A stretch of 64,000 bases of DNA from an uncultured Drancourtella sp. (GTDB lineage Bacteria; Bacillota; Clostridia; Lachnospirales; Lachnospiraceae), in contig CALFLL010000072.1 of NCBI GenBank assembly GCA_937880845.1, positions 62,001 to 126,000 on the forward strand, written 5' to 3'. This document shows, piece after piece, positions 18,731 through 27,152 of this stretch. Below the pieces are notes generated by a model that saw nothing but the letters and a program-made list of their open reading frames with translations, did not search any database and was not told where the DNA came from. Position 1 is the first letter of the stretch, and each line of letters opens with the position of its first letter. A program made the position numbers and the translations under genes.

Positions 18731-20083
18731 ATGGGAAAAACAAAAAAAGGCTTCCCATTTGGCTTTTATGTATGTTGTTTATCATTCTCATTTGAACGAC
18801 TTGCATATTACGCTGCTAAATGGGGACTTGCGATTTTTATCGCAGCAAAAGTAGCAGATGGTGGTTTGGGACTCGGAAAGTCTCTGGGTGCTACGATGGG
18901 TGCCAACCTGGTTGCATTCACTTATATCACACCGGTTATCGGTGGATGGATTGCTGACCGTTGGGCAAGCCCGCGTTTACTTGTACCAATCGGAGAAATC
19001 TTGATGGGACTTGGTTATCTTTGTGCTTGGAAAGCAAACGGAATCGGAATGCTTTGGGCAATGGTTATTCTTGTTTCCATCGGAACAGGTCTCTTTAAAG
19101 GAAACGTATCAGGTATTAATGGACGTCTGTTCCCTGTTGCTGATCAGGACGAACTGGATACAGTATTCTCTTTGCAGTATTCTTTCGTTAACATCGGTTC
19201 TTTCTGTGGAACAACATTCCTTTCACTTCTTGCAGGAGCGGCAGGATATCGTGCTATGTTCTTAGCATGTGGTATCGCACTGTTTGTAGACTGTGTATGG
19301 TGGCTGATCGGAATGAAATCCTTCGGAGATGCCGGTAAGAAACCGTTCCTTGTAGATAATCGTACAGAAGATATCGAAAAAGCGGACAAAGAAAAGGATA
19401 CAGCTCCACTTACAAAACTGGAAAAGAATCGTGTTATTGCTATCTTAATCGTAACATTATTCTCAGGTATTTTCTGGTTGATCTGGTATATGATTTACAA
19501 TCCGGTTTACTTCGAATTCGGACCAACAAATCAGGGTGGTCTTGGATGGGCTAACTGGAACATTGGTTCCTTCACAATGCCGACTGCATGGTTTGACTCT
19601 ATGAACGGTCTTCTTTGTATTTTCCTTGCACCTGCATTTGCCGGACTCTGGGCAGGACTTAGAAAGAAAAACCACGACCCGGGTATGTTTACAAAGACAG
19701 CTCTCGGAATCATCATCCTTGGATTGTCACCGGCATGTATGGTACTTGCAGCAGTTTTGGCAGGATCAGGTTCCAAAAATCCTGTTGGTATCTGGATCAT
19801 CATTTTAACAGCTGTTTGTATGTCAGTTGGTGAAATCATTTTCTCACCACTTGGTAACTCCTTCATCAGCAAATATGCTCCGAAGAAGCTCCTTGGAACA
19901 CTGCTTGGTATTTGGCCGTTGATTATTTTCTTCTCAGGAAAATTAAATGCGGTTCTTTACAACTGGCTTTCTAAATTTGACTTTATTAAAGCCTATGGTG
20001 CAGTGGCAATCATTGTTATCGCCTGCGGTTTAGTAATGTTACTGTTTACTAAGAAATTTAACCGTATGGTTGAAGGCAATTAA
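18731..20083 (+). CDS. MFS peptide transporter (POT/PTR-type)
   Basis: 450 residues, about 12 membrane segments. The N-terminal FSFERLAYYAAKWGL matches the ExxER-like helix 1 signature of proton-coupled oligopeptide transporters. GGWIADRW is the MFS loop 2-3 motif, GTGLFKGNVSGINGRLF matches the PTR signature region and FWLIWYMIYNPVYFE is the helix 7 region. Likely imports di- or tripeptides by H+ symport. It lies divergent from pepP, suggesting a peptide uptake and hydrolysis pair. GGGAGGGG ribosome site 9 nt upstream. Confidence 0.85.
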   Translation: MGKTKKGFPFGFYVCCLSFSFERLAYYAAKWGLAIFIAAKVADGGLGLGKSLGATMGANLVAFTYITPVIGGWIADRWASPRLLVPIGEILMGLGYLCAWKANGIGMLWAMVILVSIGTGLFKGNVSGINGRLFPVADQDELDTVFSLQYSFVNIGSFCGTTFLSLLAGAAGYRAMFLACGIALFVDCVWWLIGMKSFGDAGKKPFLVDNRTEDIEKADKEKDTAPLTKLEKNRVIAILIVTLFSGIFWLIWYMIYNPVYFEFGPTNQGGLGWANWNIGSFTMPTAWFDSMNGLLCIFLAPAFAGLWAGLRKKNHDPGMFTKTALGIIILGLSPACMVLAAVLAGSGSKNPVGIWIIILTAVCMSVGEIIFSPLGNSFISKYAPKKLLGTLLGIWPLIIFFSGKLNAVLYNWLSKFDFIKAYGAVAIIVIACGLVMLLFTKKFNRMVEGN

Positions 20084-20096
20084 TTTTAGATTACAT

Positions 20097-20135
20097 AAAG
20101 CGGGGATATTTCCAGATAAATATCCCTGCTTTTTA
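20097..20135 (+). terminator. Intrinsic terminator after the transporter gene
   Basis: 15-bp stem (20097-20111 with 20118-20132, one G-T pair), loop CCAGAT, T-rich tail. Confidence 0.88.
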
Positions 20136-20157
20136 CTTTAGAAAGGGTAAGTAGACA

Positions 20158-20766
20158 ATGAAGTATAAATATCGGGTATCTTATGAAGAAACAAGGGATG
20201 CCCTGGAAGAGATTTGCGGATTGTACAATGCTGACAGCAGCGATATCACAATGAAAGTAGTCTGTGTCATTGTAGGAGTTATTTTGTTGGCTTTTAATTG
20301 CATATATGGCAATCCGGGTGGTGGAACTACGGAAGGATTTCTACTGTTCCTGATTAAATTTCTGGTGATATGGGCATTACTTTCTTGCGTGGCAATTCTT
20401 ATTAACCATACACTCTGGAGAAAAGTAGTGGATACTACTTCGGTAGGAGATGCAGAAAGTTCCTATTACAGAAGAAAAGCCAAAAATAATGGAGTGCTTA
20501 AGTCCCAGATTGAGTTTTATGATAACTGTTTCCGAAGTATAACGGAAATAAAAAAGAGAGATTTTTCTTATGATAATGTAGTGAAACTTGTTGAAACCAA
20601 AAAGGCATTTGGGATTGTAATCCGGCAGCGGCTGGATGAACTCGGGACGAGAAGTGCTGTTATAGGTTTCCCGAAAAGTGCGTTGGAAGATGCGGATATC
20701 GAAGAATTGAAAGCATATTTATTGGAAAAATGTCCAAAGGTAAAGAAAAAAGTAAAGAAACTTTAA
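20158..20766 (+). CDS. YcxB-like membrane protein of unknown function
   Basis: 202 residues. Two hydrophobic helices (about residues 38-53 and 62-83) precede a cytoplasmic domain of beta/alpha type ending in a lysine-rich tail (CPKVKKKVKKL). The layout (two membrane helices, then IEFYDNCFRSIT and a pattern like FPKSAL) resembles the YcxB-like family. No function is known. It lies between two terminators. No clear promoter seen, although the previous terminator's A+T-rich tail is close. Confidence 0.75.
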   Translation: MKYKYRVSYEETRDALEEICGLYNADSSDITMKVVCVIVGVILLAFNCIYGNPGGGTTEGFLLFLIKFLVIWALLSCVAILINHTLWRKVVDTTSVGDAESSYYRRKAKNNGVLKSQIEFYDNCFRSITEIKKRDFSYDNVVKLVETKKAFGIVIRQRLDELGTRSAVIGFPKSALEDADIEELKAYLLEKCPKVKKKVKKL

Positions 20767-20774
20767 AACATATA

Positions 20775-20815
20775 CCTCTGAACTGATTGTCGGAACATCG
20801 GTTTGGAGGTTTTTT
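20775..20815 (+). terminator. Intrinsic terminator after the YcxB-like gene
   Basis: 12-bp stem with three G-T pairs (20775-20786 with 20798-20809) and a T6 tail. Confidence 0.8.
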
Positions 20816-20867
20816 GAATTTAGCGTGGCAAAGGGATAAAAAGTTGATAATTTTTTCACAAAACATC

Positions 20868-20896
20868 TTGAAAATTGAACCTATAAAAAGTATAAT
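20868..20896 (+). promoter_or_regulatory. Promoter of the Na+-decarboxylase operon
   Basis: TTGAAA (20868-20873), 17-nt spacer, TATAAT (20891-20896), 60 nt before the first ATG. Confidence 0.78.
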
Positions 20897-20955
20897 ATAA
20901 TTGGCTAAAATTTGATGTAACTTTTAGTAATATATGACAATGGAGGGCTAGGTTT

Positions 20956-22395
20956 ATGAGTAACGAAGCAGCGAGAACTGCAGCAGAGTTGAGAGTGTCA
21001 GACTTACTGGATGCCGGAAGTTTTGTTGAAATCGGAAGTGCGGTTACAGCCCGCGCAACGGATTTTAATTTGCAGGAAAATAAGGCTCCGGGAGACGGTG
21101 TTATCACAGGGTATGGAGTGATCGATGGAAATCTGGTGTATGTATACAGTCAGGACGTATCGACATTGCACGGCTCCATAGGTGAGATGCATGCAAAGAA
21201 AATTTCCGGTTTGTATGACATGGCAATGAAAATGGGTGCACCCGTGATCGGATTGATCGACTGTGCGGGGCTGAGACTTCAGGAGGCGTCCGATGCCTTA
21301 CATGCACTTGGAAGTATTTATCAAAAACAGGTGCTTGCATCCGGAGTGGTTCCGCAGATTACAGCGATTTTTGGCACATGTGGAGGAGGCCTGGCTCTGA
21401 TCCCTGGTTTAACGGACTTTACATTTATGGAATCAGAAAAGGGTAAATTGTTTGTAAATTCCCCTAATGCCATTCCGGGAAACCGTGTGGAGAAATGCGA
21501 TACTTCTTGTGCTGATTTCCAAGCAAAAGAAGCGGGAAATGTAGATTTTCTCGGAACGGAAGATGAGATTTTGGAAGGAATCAGAAAATTGGTCTGCATG
21601 ATTCCTGCAAATAATGAGGATAATGACACCTATGAAGAATGTCAGGACGATCTGAACAGAGTTTGCAACGGCATTGAAAATGGTGCAGACGATACTTCCA
21701 TCGTACTTTCCATGATTGCAGACAATCAGGAATTTATGGAAGTGAAAGCAGAATATGCCAAAGATATGGTAACGGGATTTCTGCGTATGAACGGAATGAC
21801 GGTAGGGGCCGTAGCAAACAGAAGAAAAATTTACGATGAAAGCGGAGAAGTAAAAGAAGTTTTTGACGGAGGCATTTCGGCAAAAGGATGTAAAAAAGCA
21901 GCAGACTTTGTGACGTTTTGCGATGCTTTTGAAATTCCTGTTCTTACACTTACAGATGTAGATGGTTTCCATGCAACAAAATGCGGAGAAAAGACATTGG
22001 CAAGAGAAGCAGCAAGACTTGTCTATGCTTTTGTAAATGCCACGGTACCAAAGATTAATATAGTAATCGGGAAAGCATACGGAAGCGGTTATGTGATCAT
22101 GAACAGTAAATCATTGGGAGCAGACATGGTATATGCATGGCCGGAAACAGAAATCGGAACCATGGATGCCGATCTTGCGGCAAAGATTATGTATACTGAT
22201 GCAGATGCAGATACAATAAAAGAAAAGGCGGAATCTTATCGTGCACTTCAAGAAAGTGCAGTGTCTGCCGCACAGAGAGGATATGTTGATACGATCATCA
22301 GACCGGAAGATACAAGAAAATATGTGATCGGTGCATTGGAGATGCTCTTTACAAAAAGAGAAGACCGACCGGTGAAAAAGCATGGAACAGTGTAG
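20956..22395 (+). CDS. Biotin-dependent acyl-CoA carboxyltransferase (MmdA/12S type)
   Basis: 479 residues with two crotonase-fold halves. Moves carboxyl between an acyl-CoA (probably methylmalonyl-CoA or malonyl-CoA) and biotin. Motifs: oxyanion loops FGTCGGGLAL in the N-half and GKAYGSGYVIMNSKSLGADMVYAWP in the C-half, GVIDGNLVYVYSQDVSTLHGSIGEMHAKK at the start. Slightly shorter than classic MmdA (about 510-520). First gene of a five-gene operon with OadG, biotin carrier, OadB and an OadA-type second carboxyltransferase. The acyl-CoA substrate is not determinable by eye. Confidence 0.9.
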   Translation: MSNEAARTAAELRVSDLLDAGSFVEIGSAVTARATDFNLQENKAPGDGVITGYGVIDGNLVYVYSQDVSTLHGSIGEMHAKKISGLYDMAMKMGAPVIGLIDCAGLRLQEASDALHALGSIYQKQVLASGVVPQITAIFGTCGGGLALIPGLTDFTFMESEKGKLFVNSPNAIPGNRVEKCDTSCADFQAKEAGNVDFLGTEDEILEGIRKLVCMIPANNEDNDTYEECQDDLNRVCNGIENGADDTSIVLSMIADNQEFMEVKAEYAKDMVTGFLRMNGMTVGAVANRRKIYDESGEVKEVFDGGISAKGCKKAADFVTFCDAFEIPVLTLTDVDGFHATKCGEKTLAREAARLVYAFVNATVPKINIVIGKAYGSGYVIMNSKSLGADMVYAWPETEIGTMDADLAAKIMYTDADADTIKEKAESYRALQESAVSAAQRGYVDTIIRPEDTRKYVIGALEMLFTKREDRPVKKHGTV

Positions 22396-22409
22396 AGAGG
22401 TGAAAAAAG

Positions 22410-23174
22410 GTGAAAAAGAAAATTAGTTTACTGGCAGCCATTTTGATCCTTGCCATTTGCTTTACCGGGTGTAGTAAAGCCGGTACGATTTCCAAATCGG
22501 ATACAGATGCAATGAAGCAACAGGCAGAAACGATTGTTTCCAGTTTTGCTTCCATGTCTGAACAGGAACTTGATTCTTTTAAAGATGTGGACGAACTTCA
22601 GCTTGACATTACTTTGCTGCAGACAGGATTCAAGGTAAAAGCAGATGATTTTGTTACGATGGTGGAAGCGTGGGAAGCAGGAATCAAAGAATGCGGTGCA
22701 TATCAAGGACACGATGAGTTTAGAGCAGAAGAAAGTTCTGACAGTGTCATGCTTGTGGCAGATGCTCAATATAAAAACAGAGATGCGGAGATCACGATAG
22801 AATTCTCTCGTGACGGAGAAATGAAAAGCTTTACAGCAGCAGCCGAATATACAACAGGAGAAATTCTGAAAAAAGCAGGATTAAATACACTTCTCGGAAT
22901 GGGAACGGTATTTGCCGTACTGATCTTTATTTCCTTTATCATTTCTTTATTTGGACTGATTGGCAAAAACCAGCAAAAGAAAGGCGAAACAGCTAAGAAG
23001 GAAGAAACGGTAAAGACAGAAGAAACAGAGTCTGTGATGGAAGAAGATGTGACAGATGATCTGGAACTTGTAGCCGTGATCAGTGCAGCTATTGCAGCAA
23101 GTGAAGGAACTTCTACAGACGGATTTGTAGTACGTTCTATTAAAAAAAGAAGAAAAAACAGCCATTGGAAATAG
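22410..23174 (+). CDS. OadG/MmdD-family sodium-pump subunit, lipoprotein-like N-terminus
   Basis: 254 residues. Unlike the usual OadG of about 80-120 residues, it opens with a lipoprotein signal (lipobox LAICFTGC, Cys about residue 20) and an extracytoplasmic domain of about 130 residues. The OadG part follows: one membrane helix (VFAVLIFISFIISLFGLIG), an acidic linker, and the family-typical end (FVVRSIKKRRKNSHW). Start GTG 22410 after AGAGAGG. OadG stabilises the pump and can contact the carboxyltransferase; the role of the lipoprotein domain is unknown. Confidence 0.82.
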   Translation: MKKKISLLAAILILAICFTGCSKAGTISKSDTDAMKQQAETIVSSFASMSEQELDSFKDVDELQLDITLLQTGFKVKADDFVTMVEAWEAGIKECGAYQGHDEFRAEESSDSVMLVADAQYKNRDAEITIEFSRDGEMKSFTAAAEYTTGEILKKAGLNTLLGMGTVFAVLIFISFIISLFGLIGKNQQKKGETAKKEETVKTEETESVMEEDVTDDLELVAVISAAIAASEGTSTDGFVVRSIKKRRKNSHWK

Positions 23175-23186
23175 GAGGAAATCATC

Positions 23187-23555
23187 ATGAAACATTATAC
23201 AATTACAGTAAATGGAAACGTATACGACGTTACGGTAGAAGAAGCAGAAGGAACTGCGGTACCGGTACAACAGACAGCTCCAAAAGCAGCACCGACAGTG
23301 AAAAAAGCACCGGAAACACCGAAGACTTCCACAAAATCCGGAAGTATCCGGGTAGAAGCAGGAGCGGCAGGAAAAGTATTTAAGATCGAAGCTAACGTAG
23401 GACAAAGCGTGAAAAAAGGTGATCCGGTTGTCATCATCGAAGCCATGAAGATGGAAATCCCGGTAGTTGCACCGGAAGACGGAACGGTGGCAAGTATCGA
23501 ACTTGCAGTGGGAGATGCATGTGAGGCAGGAACATTGCTTGCAACATTAAACTAA
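23187..23555 (+). CDS. Biotin carboxyl-carrier protein of the decarboxylase
   Basis: 122 residues. An N-terminal strand region (KHYTITVNGNVYDVTVEE), an Ala/Pro/Lys-rich flexible linker (about 24-50) and a C-terminal biotinyl domain with EAMKMEI; Lys88 is the biotinylation site. Equivalent to MmdC or the 1.3S subunit of transcarboxylase. It carries carboxyl between the two carboxyltransferases of this operon and the OadB pump. Confidence 0.94.
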   Translation: MKHYTITVNGNVYDVTVEEAEGTAVPVQQTAPKAAPTVKKAPETPKTSTKSGSIRVEAGAAGKVFKIEANVGQSVKKGDPVVIIEAMKMEIPVVAPEDGTVASIELAVGDACEAGTLLATLN

Positions 23556-23584
23556 GATGAACAACTGACAATGGAGGTTAGAAC

Positions 23585-24736
23585 ATGAGTTATATAACAG
23601 AGACGCTTGGACGTCTTGTAGAGCAGACGGCATTTCTGAACTTGACAGTTGGAAATCTGATCATGATCGGGGTTGCATGTTTCTTCCTGTTTCTTGCGAT
23701 CAAGAAAGGGTTTGAACCCCTTCTTCTTGTTCCGATTGCCTTTGGAATGCTTCTTGTAAATATCTATCCGGATATTATGTTGGCATTTGAAGATGCCGAA
23801 AACGGAACCGGAGGACTTTTGTATTACTTTTATAAACTGGATGAATGGGCCATTCTCCCGTCTTTGATCTTTATGGGAGTAGGGGCTATGACGGATTTCC
23901 GTCCGCTTATAGCCAATCCAAAGAGCTTTCTTCTCGGAGCTGCGGCACAGTTTGGTATTTTTGCTGCATATCTGGGAGCCATGGCTATGGGATTTTCCGA
24001 CAAAGCAGCAGCAGCCATTGCCATCATTGGCGGTGCAGACGGACCGACATCCATCTTCCTTTGTGGTAAATTACAGCAGACCGCACTCCTTGGACCAATC
24101 GCAGTTGCGGCTTATTCTTATATGGCGTTGGTACCGATTATCCAGCCGCCGATCATGAAACTTCTGACAACAGAAAAAGAACGAAAAATCAAGATGGAGC
24201 AGCTTCGTCCGGTATCCAAACTGGAAGCCATTCTGTTCCCGATCATTGTTACCATCGTGGTCTGTCTGATCCTTCCGACGACAGCTCCTCTTGTTGGTAT
24301 GCTGATGCTTGGAAACCTCTTCCGTGAATCCGGAGTGGTAAGACAGCTGACAGAAACAGCATCTAACGCGTTGATGTATATCGTAGTTATCCTTCTTGGT
24401 ACTTCTGTCGGAGCAACGACAAGTGCAGAAGCATTTTTAAACTGGGATACGATCAAGATTGTTATACTTGGACTGATCGCCTTTGCATTTGGTACTGCGG
24501 CCGGGGTTATATTCGGTAAGATCATGTGTTATGCGACAGGTGGAAAGGTCAATCCATTGATTGGTTCTGCCGGTGTATCCGCGGTTCCGATGGCAGCACG
24601 TGTATCACAAAAAGTAGGAGCGGAAGCAGATCCGACCAACTTCCTTTTGATGCACGCAATGGGACCAAATGTAGCCGGAGTAATCGGAACAGCAGTAGCA
24701 GCAGGAACATTTATGGCGATTTTCGGAGTGAAATAA
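23585..24736 (+). CDS. oadB: Sodium-ion-translocating decarboxylase, beta subunit
   Basis: 383 residues, 9-11 membrane segments. Decarboxylates carboxybiotin and uses the energy to export Na+. Conserved patches: IPSLIFMGVGAMTDF-like segment (LPSLIFMGVGAMTDF), IGGADGPTSIFL with the essential Asp, and GSAGVSAVPMAARVSQK. Normal length for OadB/MmdB/GcdB. Only 29 bases separate it from the biotin carrier gene. Confidence 0.96.
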   Translation: MSYITETLGRLVEQTAFLNLTVGNLIMIGVACFFLFLAIKKGFEPLLLVPIAFGMLLVNIYPDIMLAFEDAENGTGGLLYYFYKLDEWAILPSLIFMGVGAMTDFRPLIANPKSFLLGAAAQFGIFAAYLGAMAMGFSDKAAAAIAIIGGADGPTSIFLCGKLQQTALLGPIAVAAYSYMALVPIIQPPIMKLLTTEKERKIKMEQLRPVSKLEAILFPIIVTIVVCLILPTTAPLVGMLMLGNLFRESGVVRQLTETASNALMYIVVILLGTSVGATTSAEAFLNWDTIKIVILGLIAFAFGTAAGVIFGKIMCYATGGKVNPLIGSAGVSAVPMAARVSQKVGAEADPTNFLLMHAMGPNVAGVIGTAVAAGTFMAIFGVK

Positions 24737-24754
24737 TTCTAGGAGGAAATGGAA

Positions 24755-26167
24755 ATGGCAGAGCAAAAACCAATTAAAATAACAGAAACCATACTGCGAG
24801 ATGCTCATCAGTCACTGATTGCAACAAGAATGACGACAGAACAGATGATGCCGATCGTGGAAAAACTTGATAAAGTAGGATATCATTCGGTAGAATGTTG
24901 GGGAGGAGCAACATTCGATGCATCTCTTCGCTTCCTGAAAGAAGATCCGTGGGAAAGACTTCGTAAATTCCGTGACGGATTCAAAAATACAAAACTTCAG
25001 ATGCTGTTCCGTGGACAGAATATTTTGGGATATCGTCCATATGGTGATGATGTGGTAGAATATTTCGTACAGAAGTCTGCCGCAAACGGAATTGATATTA
25101 TTCGTATTTTTGACTGCTTAAATGACCTTCGCAATTTAAAAACGGCCGTCAAAGCAGCAAACAAAGAAAAGGCCCATGCACAGGTAGCACTTTCTTATAC
25201 ATTGGGAGATGCCTATACGTTAGAATATTGGGTACAGAAAGCAAAAGAAATTGAAGAAATGGGTGCGGATTCCATTTGCATTAAAGATATGGCAGGACTT
25301 CTTGTTCCGTATCGGGCAACAGAACTTGTGACGGCTTTAAAAGAAGCAACAAATCTTCCGATACAGCTTCACACACACTATACATCAGGTGTGGCATCCA
25401 TGACTTATCTAAAAGCCATTGAAGCAGGTGTGGATGTGATCGATACTGCCATGTCACCGTTTGCCCTTGGAACATCCCAGCCGGCTACGGAAGTAATGGT
25501 AGAAACTTTAAAAGGAACACCGTATGACACAGGATTTGACCAGAATCTTCTTGCGGAAATCGCAGATTATTTCCGGCCGATCAGAGATGAAGCCCTGGAA
25601 AGCGGCCTTCTGAATCCAAAAAATCTTGGAGTCAATATTAAAACTTTATTGTACCAGGTTCCGGGAGGAATGTTATCCAACCTGACATCCCAGCTGAAAG
25701 AACAGAAAGCGGAAGATAAATTCTATGAAGTGCTGGAAGAAGTACCAAGAGTAAGAAAAGATCTTGGAGAACCACCACTTGTCACACCGTCTTCACAAAT
25801 CGTGGGAACACAGGCCGTGTTTAATGTATTGATGGGAGAACGCTACAAAGTAGCAACAAAAGAAACAAAAGATCTTCTGAAAGGAAAATACGGTGCGACG
25901 GTAAAACCGTTCAACGAAGATGTGAAGAAAAAATGTCTTGGCGATGAAATGGATGACTGCATTACATGCCGTCCGGCAGACCTGATTCCGGATGAGTTGG
26001 AAACATTGGAAAGTGAAATGAAGCAGTGGAAGCAGCAAGATGAAGATGTCTTGACTTATGCACTCTTCCCTCAAGTAGCTGTTGATTTCTTTAAATACCG
26101 CGAAGCACAGCAGACAAGAATCGATCAGACGATAGCAGACACAAAGAACGGAAGTTATCCGGTATAA
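24755..26167 (+). CDS. oadA: Oxaloacetate decarboxylase alpha/pyruvate carboxyltransferase (OadA or 5S type), no biotin domain
   Basis: 470 residues. Transfers carboxyl between oxaloacetate/pyruvate and biotin. TIM barrel with ETILRDAHQS (Asp16 and His18 region), CWGGATFD, the carbamylated-Lys region SICIKDMAGL, and metal-ligand HTHYTSG. A conserved PYC_OADA domain follows (VPGGMLSNL onward). No C-terminal biotin domain, as in the transcarboxylase 5S subunit. ATG 24749 is only 2 nt from AGGAGG, so ATG 24755 (8 nt) is chosen. Last gene of the operon. Confidence 0.93.
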   Translation: MAEQKPIKITETILRDAHQSLIATRMTTEQMMPIVEKLDKVGYHSVECWGGATFDASLRFLKEDPWERLRKFRDGFKNTKLQMLFRGQNILGYRPYGDDVVEYFVQKSAANGIDIIRIFDCLNDLRNLKTAVKAANKEKAHAQVALSYTLGDAYTLEYWVQKAKEIEEMGADSICIKDMAGLLVPYRATELVTALKEATNLPIQLHTHYTSGVASMTYLKAIEAGVDVIDTAMSPFALGTSQPATEVMVETLKGTPYDTGFDQNLLAEIADYFRPIRDEALESGLLNPKNLGVNIKTLLYQVPGGMLSNLTSQLKEQKAEDKFYEVLEEVPRVRKDLGEPPLVTPSSQIVGTQAVFNVLMGERYKVATKETKDLLKGKYGATVKPFNEDVKKKCLGDEMDDCITCRPADLIPDELETLESEMKQWKQQDEDVLTYALFPQVAVDFFKYREAQQTRIDQTIADTKNGSYPV

Positions 26168-26182
26168 TGTTAAACCAATAGA

Positions 26183-26227
26183 AAACAGGGCGTTCGGCTT
26201 GAAAAAACCGGATGCCCTGTTTCTTTT
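26183..26227 (+). terminator. Intrinsic terminator of the decarboxylase operon
   Basis: 15-bp stem (26183-26197 with 26208-26222, two G-T pairs), then a T-rich tail. Confidence 0.85.
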
Positions 26228-26230
26228 ATA

Positions 26231-26259
26231 TTGACAGAAAGGTAAGTCCCAGATAAAAT
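26231..26259 (+). promoter_or_regulatory. Promoter for the coiled-coil membrane protein gene
   Basis: TTGACA (26231-26236), 17-nt spacer, TAAAAT (26254-26259). Confidence 0.72.
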
Positions 26260-26307
26260 GAAGCCGTAGAAAAATGTACAAAAGTATAAAATTAAGGAGC
26301 TGAAAAT

Positions 26308-26997
26308 ATGGGCGAATTTGATACCATTGTTTTAGGTGAAGAATCGGAAACAGAAGTGGAAGAAATTAAACAGGAACTGGAAATGAGTGAAGATACAGAA
26401 GCGAATGAAAATAAACAGGAAATTGAAGAAGAAAATAAGAAAGAAAATTTGAAAGAAGATATGGAGAAAGACAAAGACAAGGAGATCCTGCCGGAAGAAA
26501 GCAAGTATCTTCGATACATTTCTGAATTACGAAAGGCGGACAGTGAACTTGCCCTTGCAAAAGCAGAGTCAGCGGAGCTGGCAATGCAGATGGATAAGTT
26601 TAAGACACATTATACAGCGTATGAAAAACATATCCGTTCACTGCTTCGGGAAATGCATTCCGATCTTGGAAAAAATTCCAGAAGATTGGTCGAATTATCT
26701 AAAAAAATCAAAACCGACAGTGAATCACTGGAAGGAAGAATCGACGGAGAAGTCGAAAGGCTAACCCGTGAACTGACAAGAGCTATTGAGGAAGATGTAA
26801 AGTCATCTTGTGAAAAGGAACTTACAAAGGTTGCAGAGGCAACAGAAGTGCTTTATGAGTACAGCGAACAAGTAAAAGAACAATATATCAGATTCCAGAA
26901 AATGGAAAAGATCAAAATGGGACTTTTCCTTATAAGCAGTATCTGTTCTCCGGTTGTTCTGATTTTGCTTCTTTTGAATATGTTCCATATCATTTAA
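26308..26997 (+). CDS. Tail-anchored coiled-coil protein of unknown function
   Basis: 229 residues, unrecognised. Three parts are visible: a very acidic N-terminus (about 1-62, mostly E/K/D/N), a long helical coiled coil (about 63-205, ELRKADSELALAKAESAELAMQMDK onward), and a single C-terminal membrane helix (about 209-228, FLISSICSPVVLILLLLNMF) ending four residues later. The body therefore likely stays in the cytoplasm. It has its own consensus promoter and terminator, so it is a monocistronic unit. AAGGAG ribosome site. No motif suggests an enzyme; a scaffold role is only a guess. Confidence 0.7.
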   Translation: MGEFDTIVLGEESETEVEEIKQELEMSEDTEANENKQEIEEENKKENLKEDMEKDKDKEILPEESKYLRYISELRKADSELALAKAESAELAMQMDKFKTHYTAYEKHIRSLLREMHSDLGKNSRRLVELSKKIKTDSESLEGRIDGEVERLTRELTRAIEEDVKSSCEKELTKVAEATEVLYEYSEQVKEQYIRFQKMEKIKMGLFLISSICSPVVLILLLLNMFHII

Positions 26998-27004
26998 AAA
27001 AAGA

Positions 27005-27037
27005 GGAAATCGGACAACAAGTCTGATTTCCTTTTTT
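27005..27037 (+). terminator. Intrinsic terminator
   Basis: 11-bp stem (27005-27015 with 27021-27031, one G-T pair), loop AACAA, T6. Confidence 0.88.
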
Positions 27038-27084
27038 GTACAAAAAAGAAAACATTTTACAGTACTTTAAAGGCGGGAAATTTC

Positions 27085-27113
27085 TTGTAAAGAAACTTGG
27101 AGTAGAGTATAAT
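27085..27113 (+). promoter_or_regulatory. Promoter for the RpiR-type regulator
   Basis: TTGTAA (27085-27090), 17-nt spacer, TATAAT (27108-27113), 40 nt before the GTG start. Confidence 0.7.
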
Positions 27114-27152
27114 ATAAACGTTATTATGTATATTTATCGCAGGAGGCAGAAA

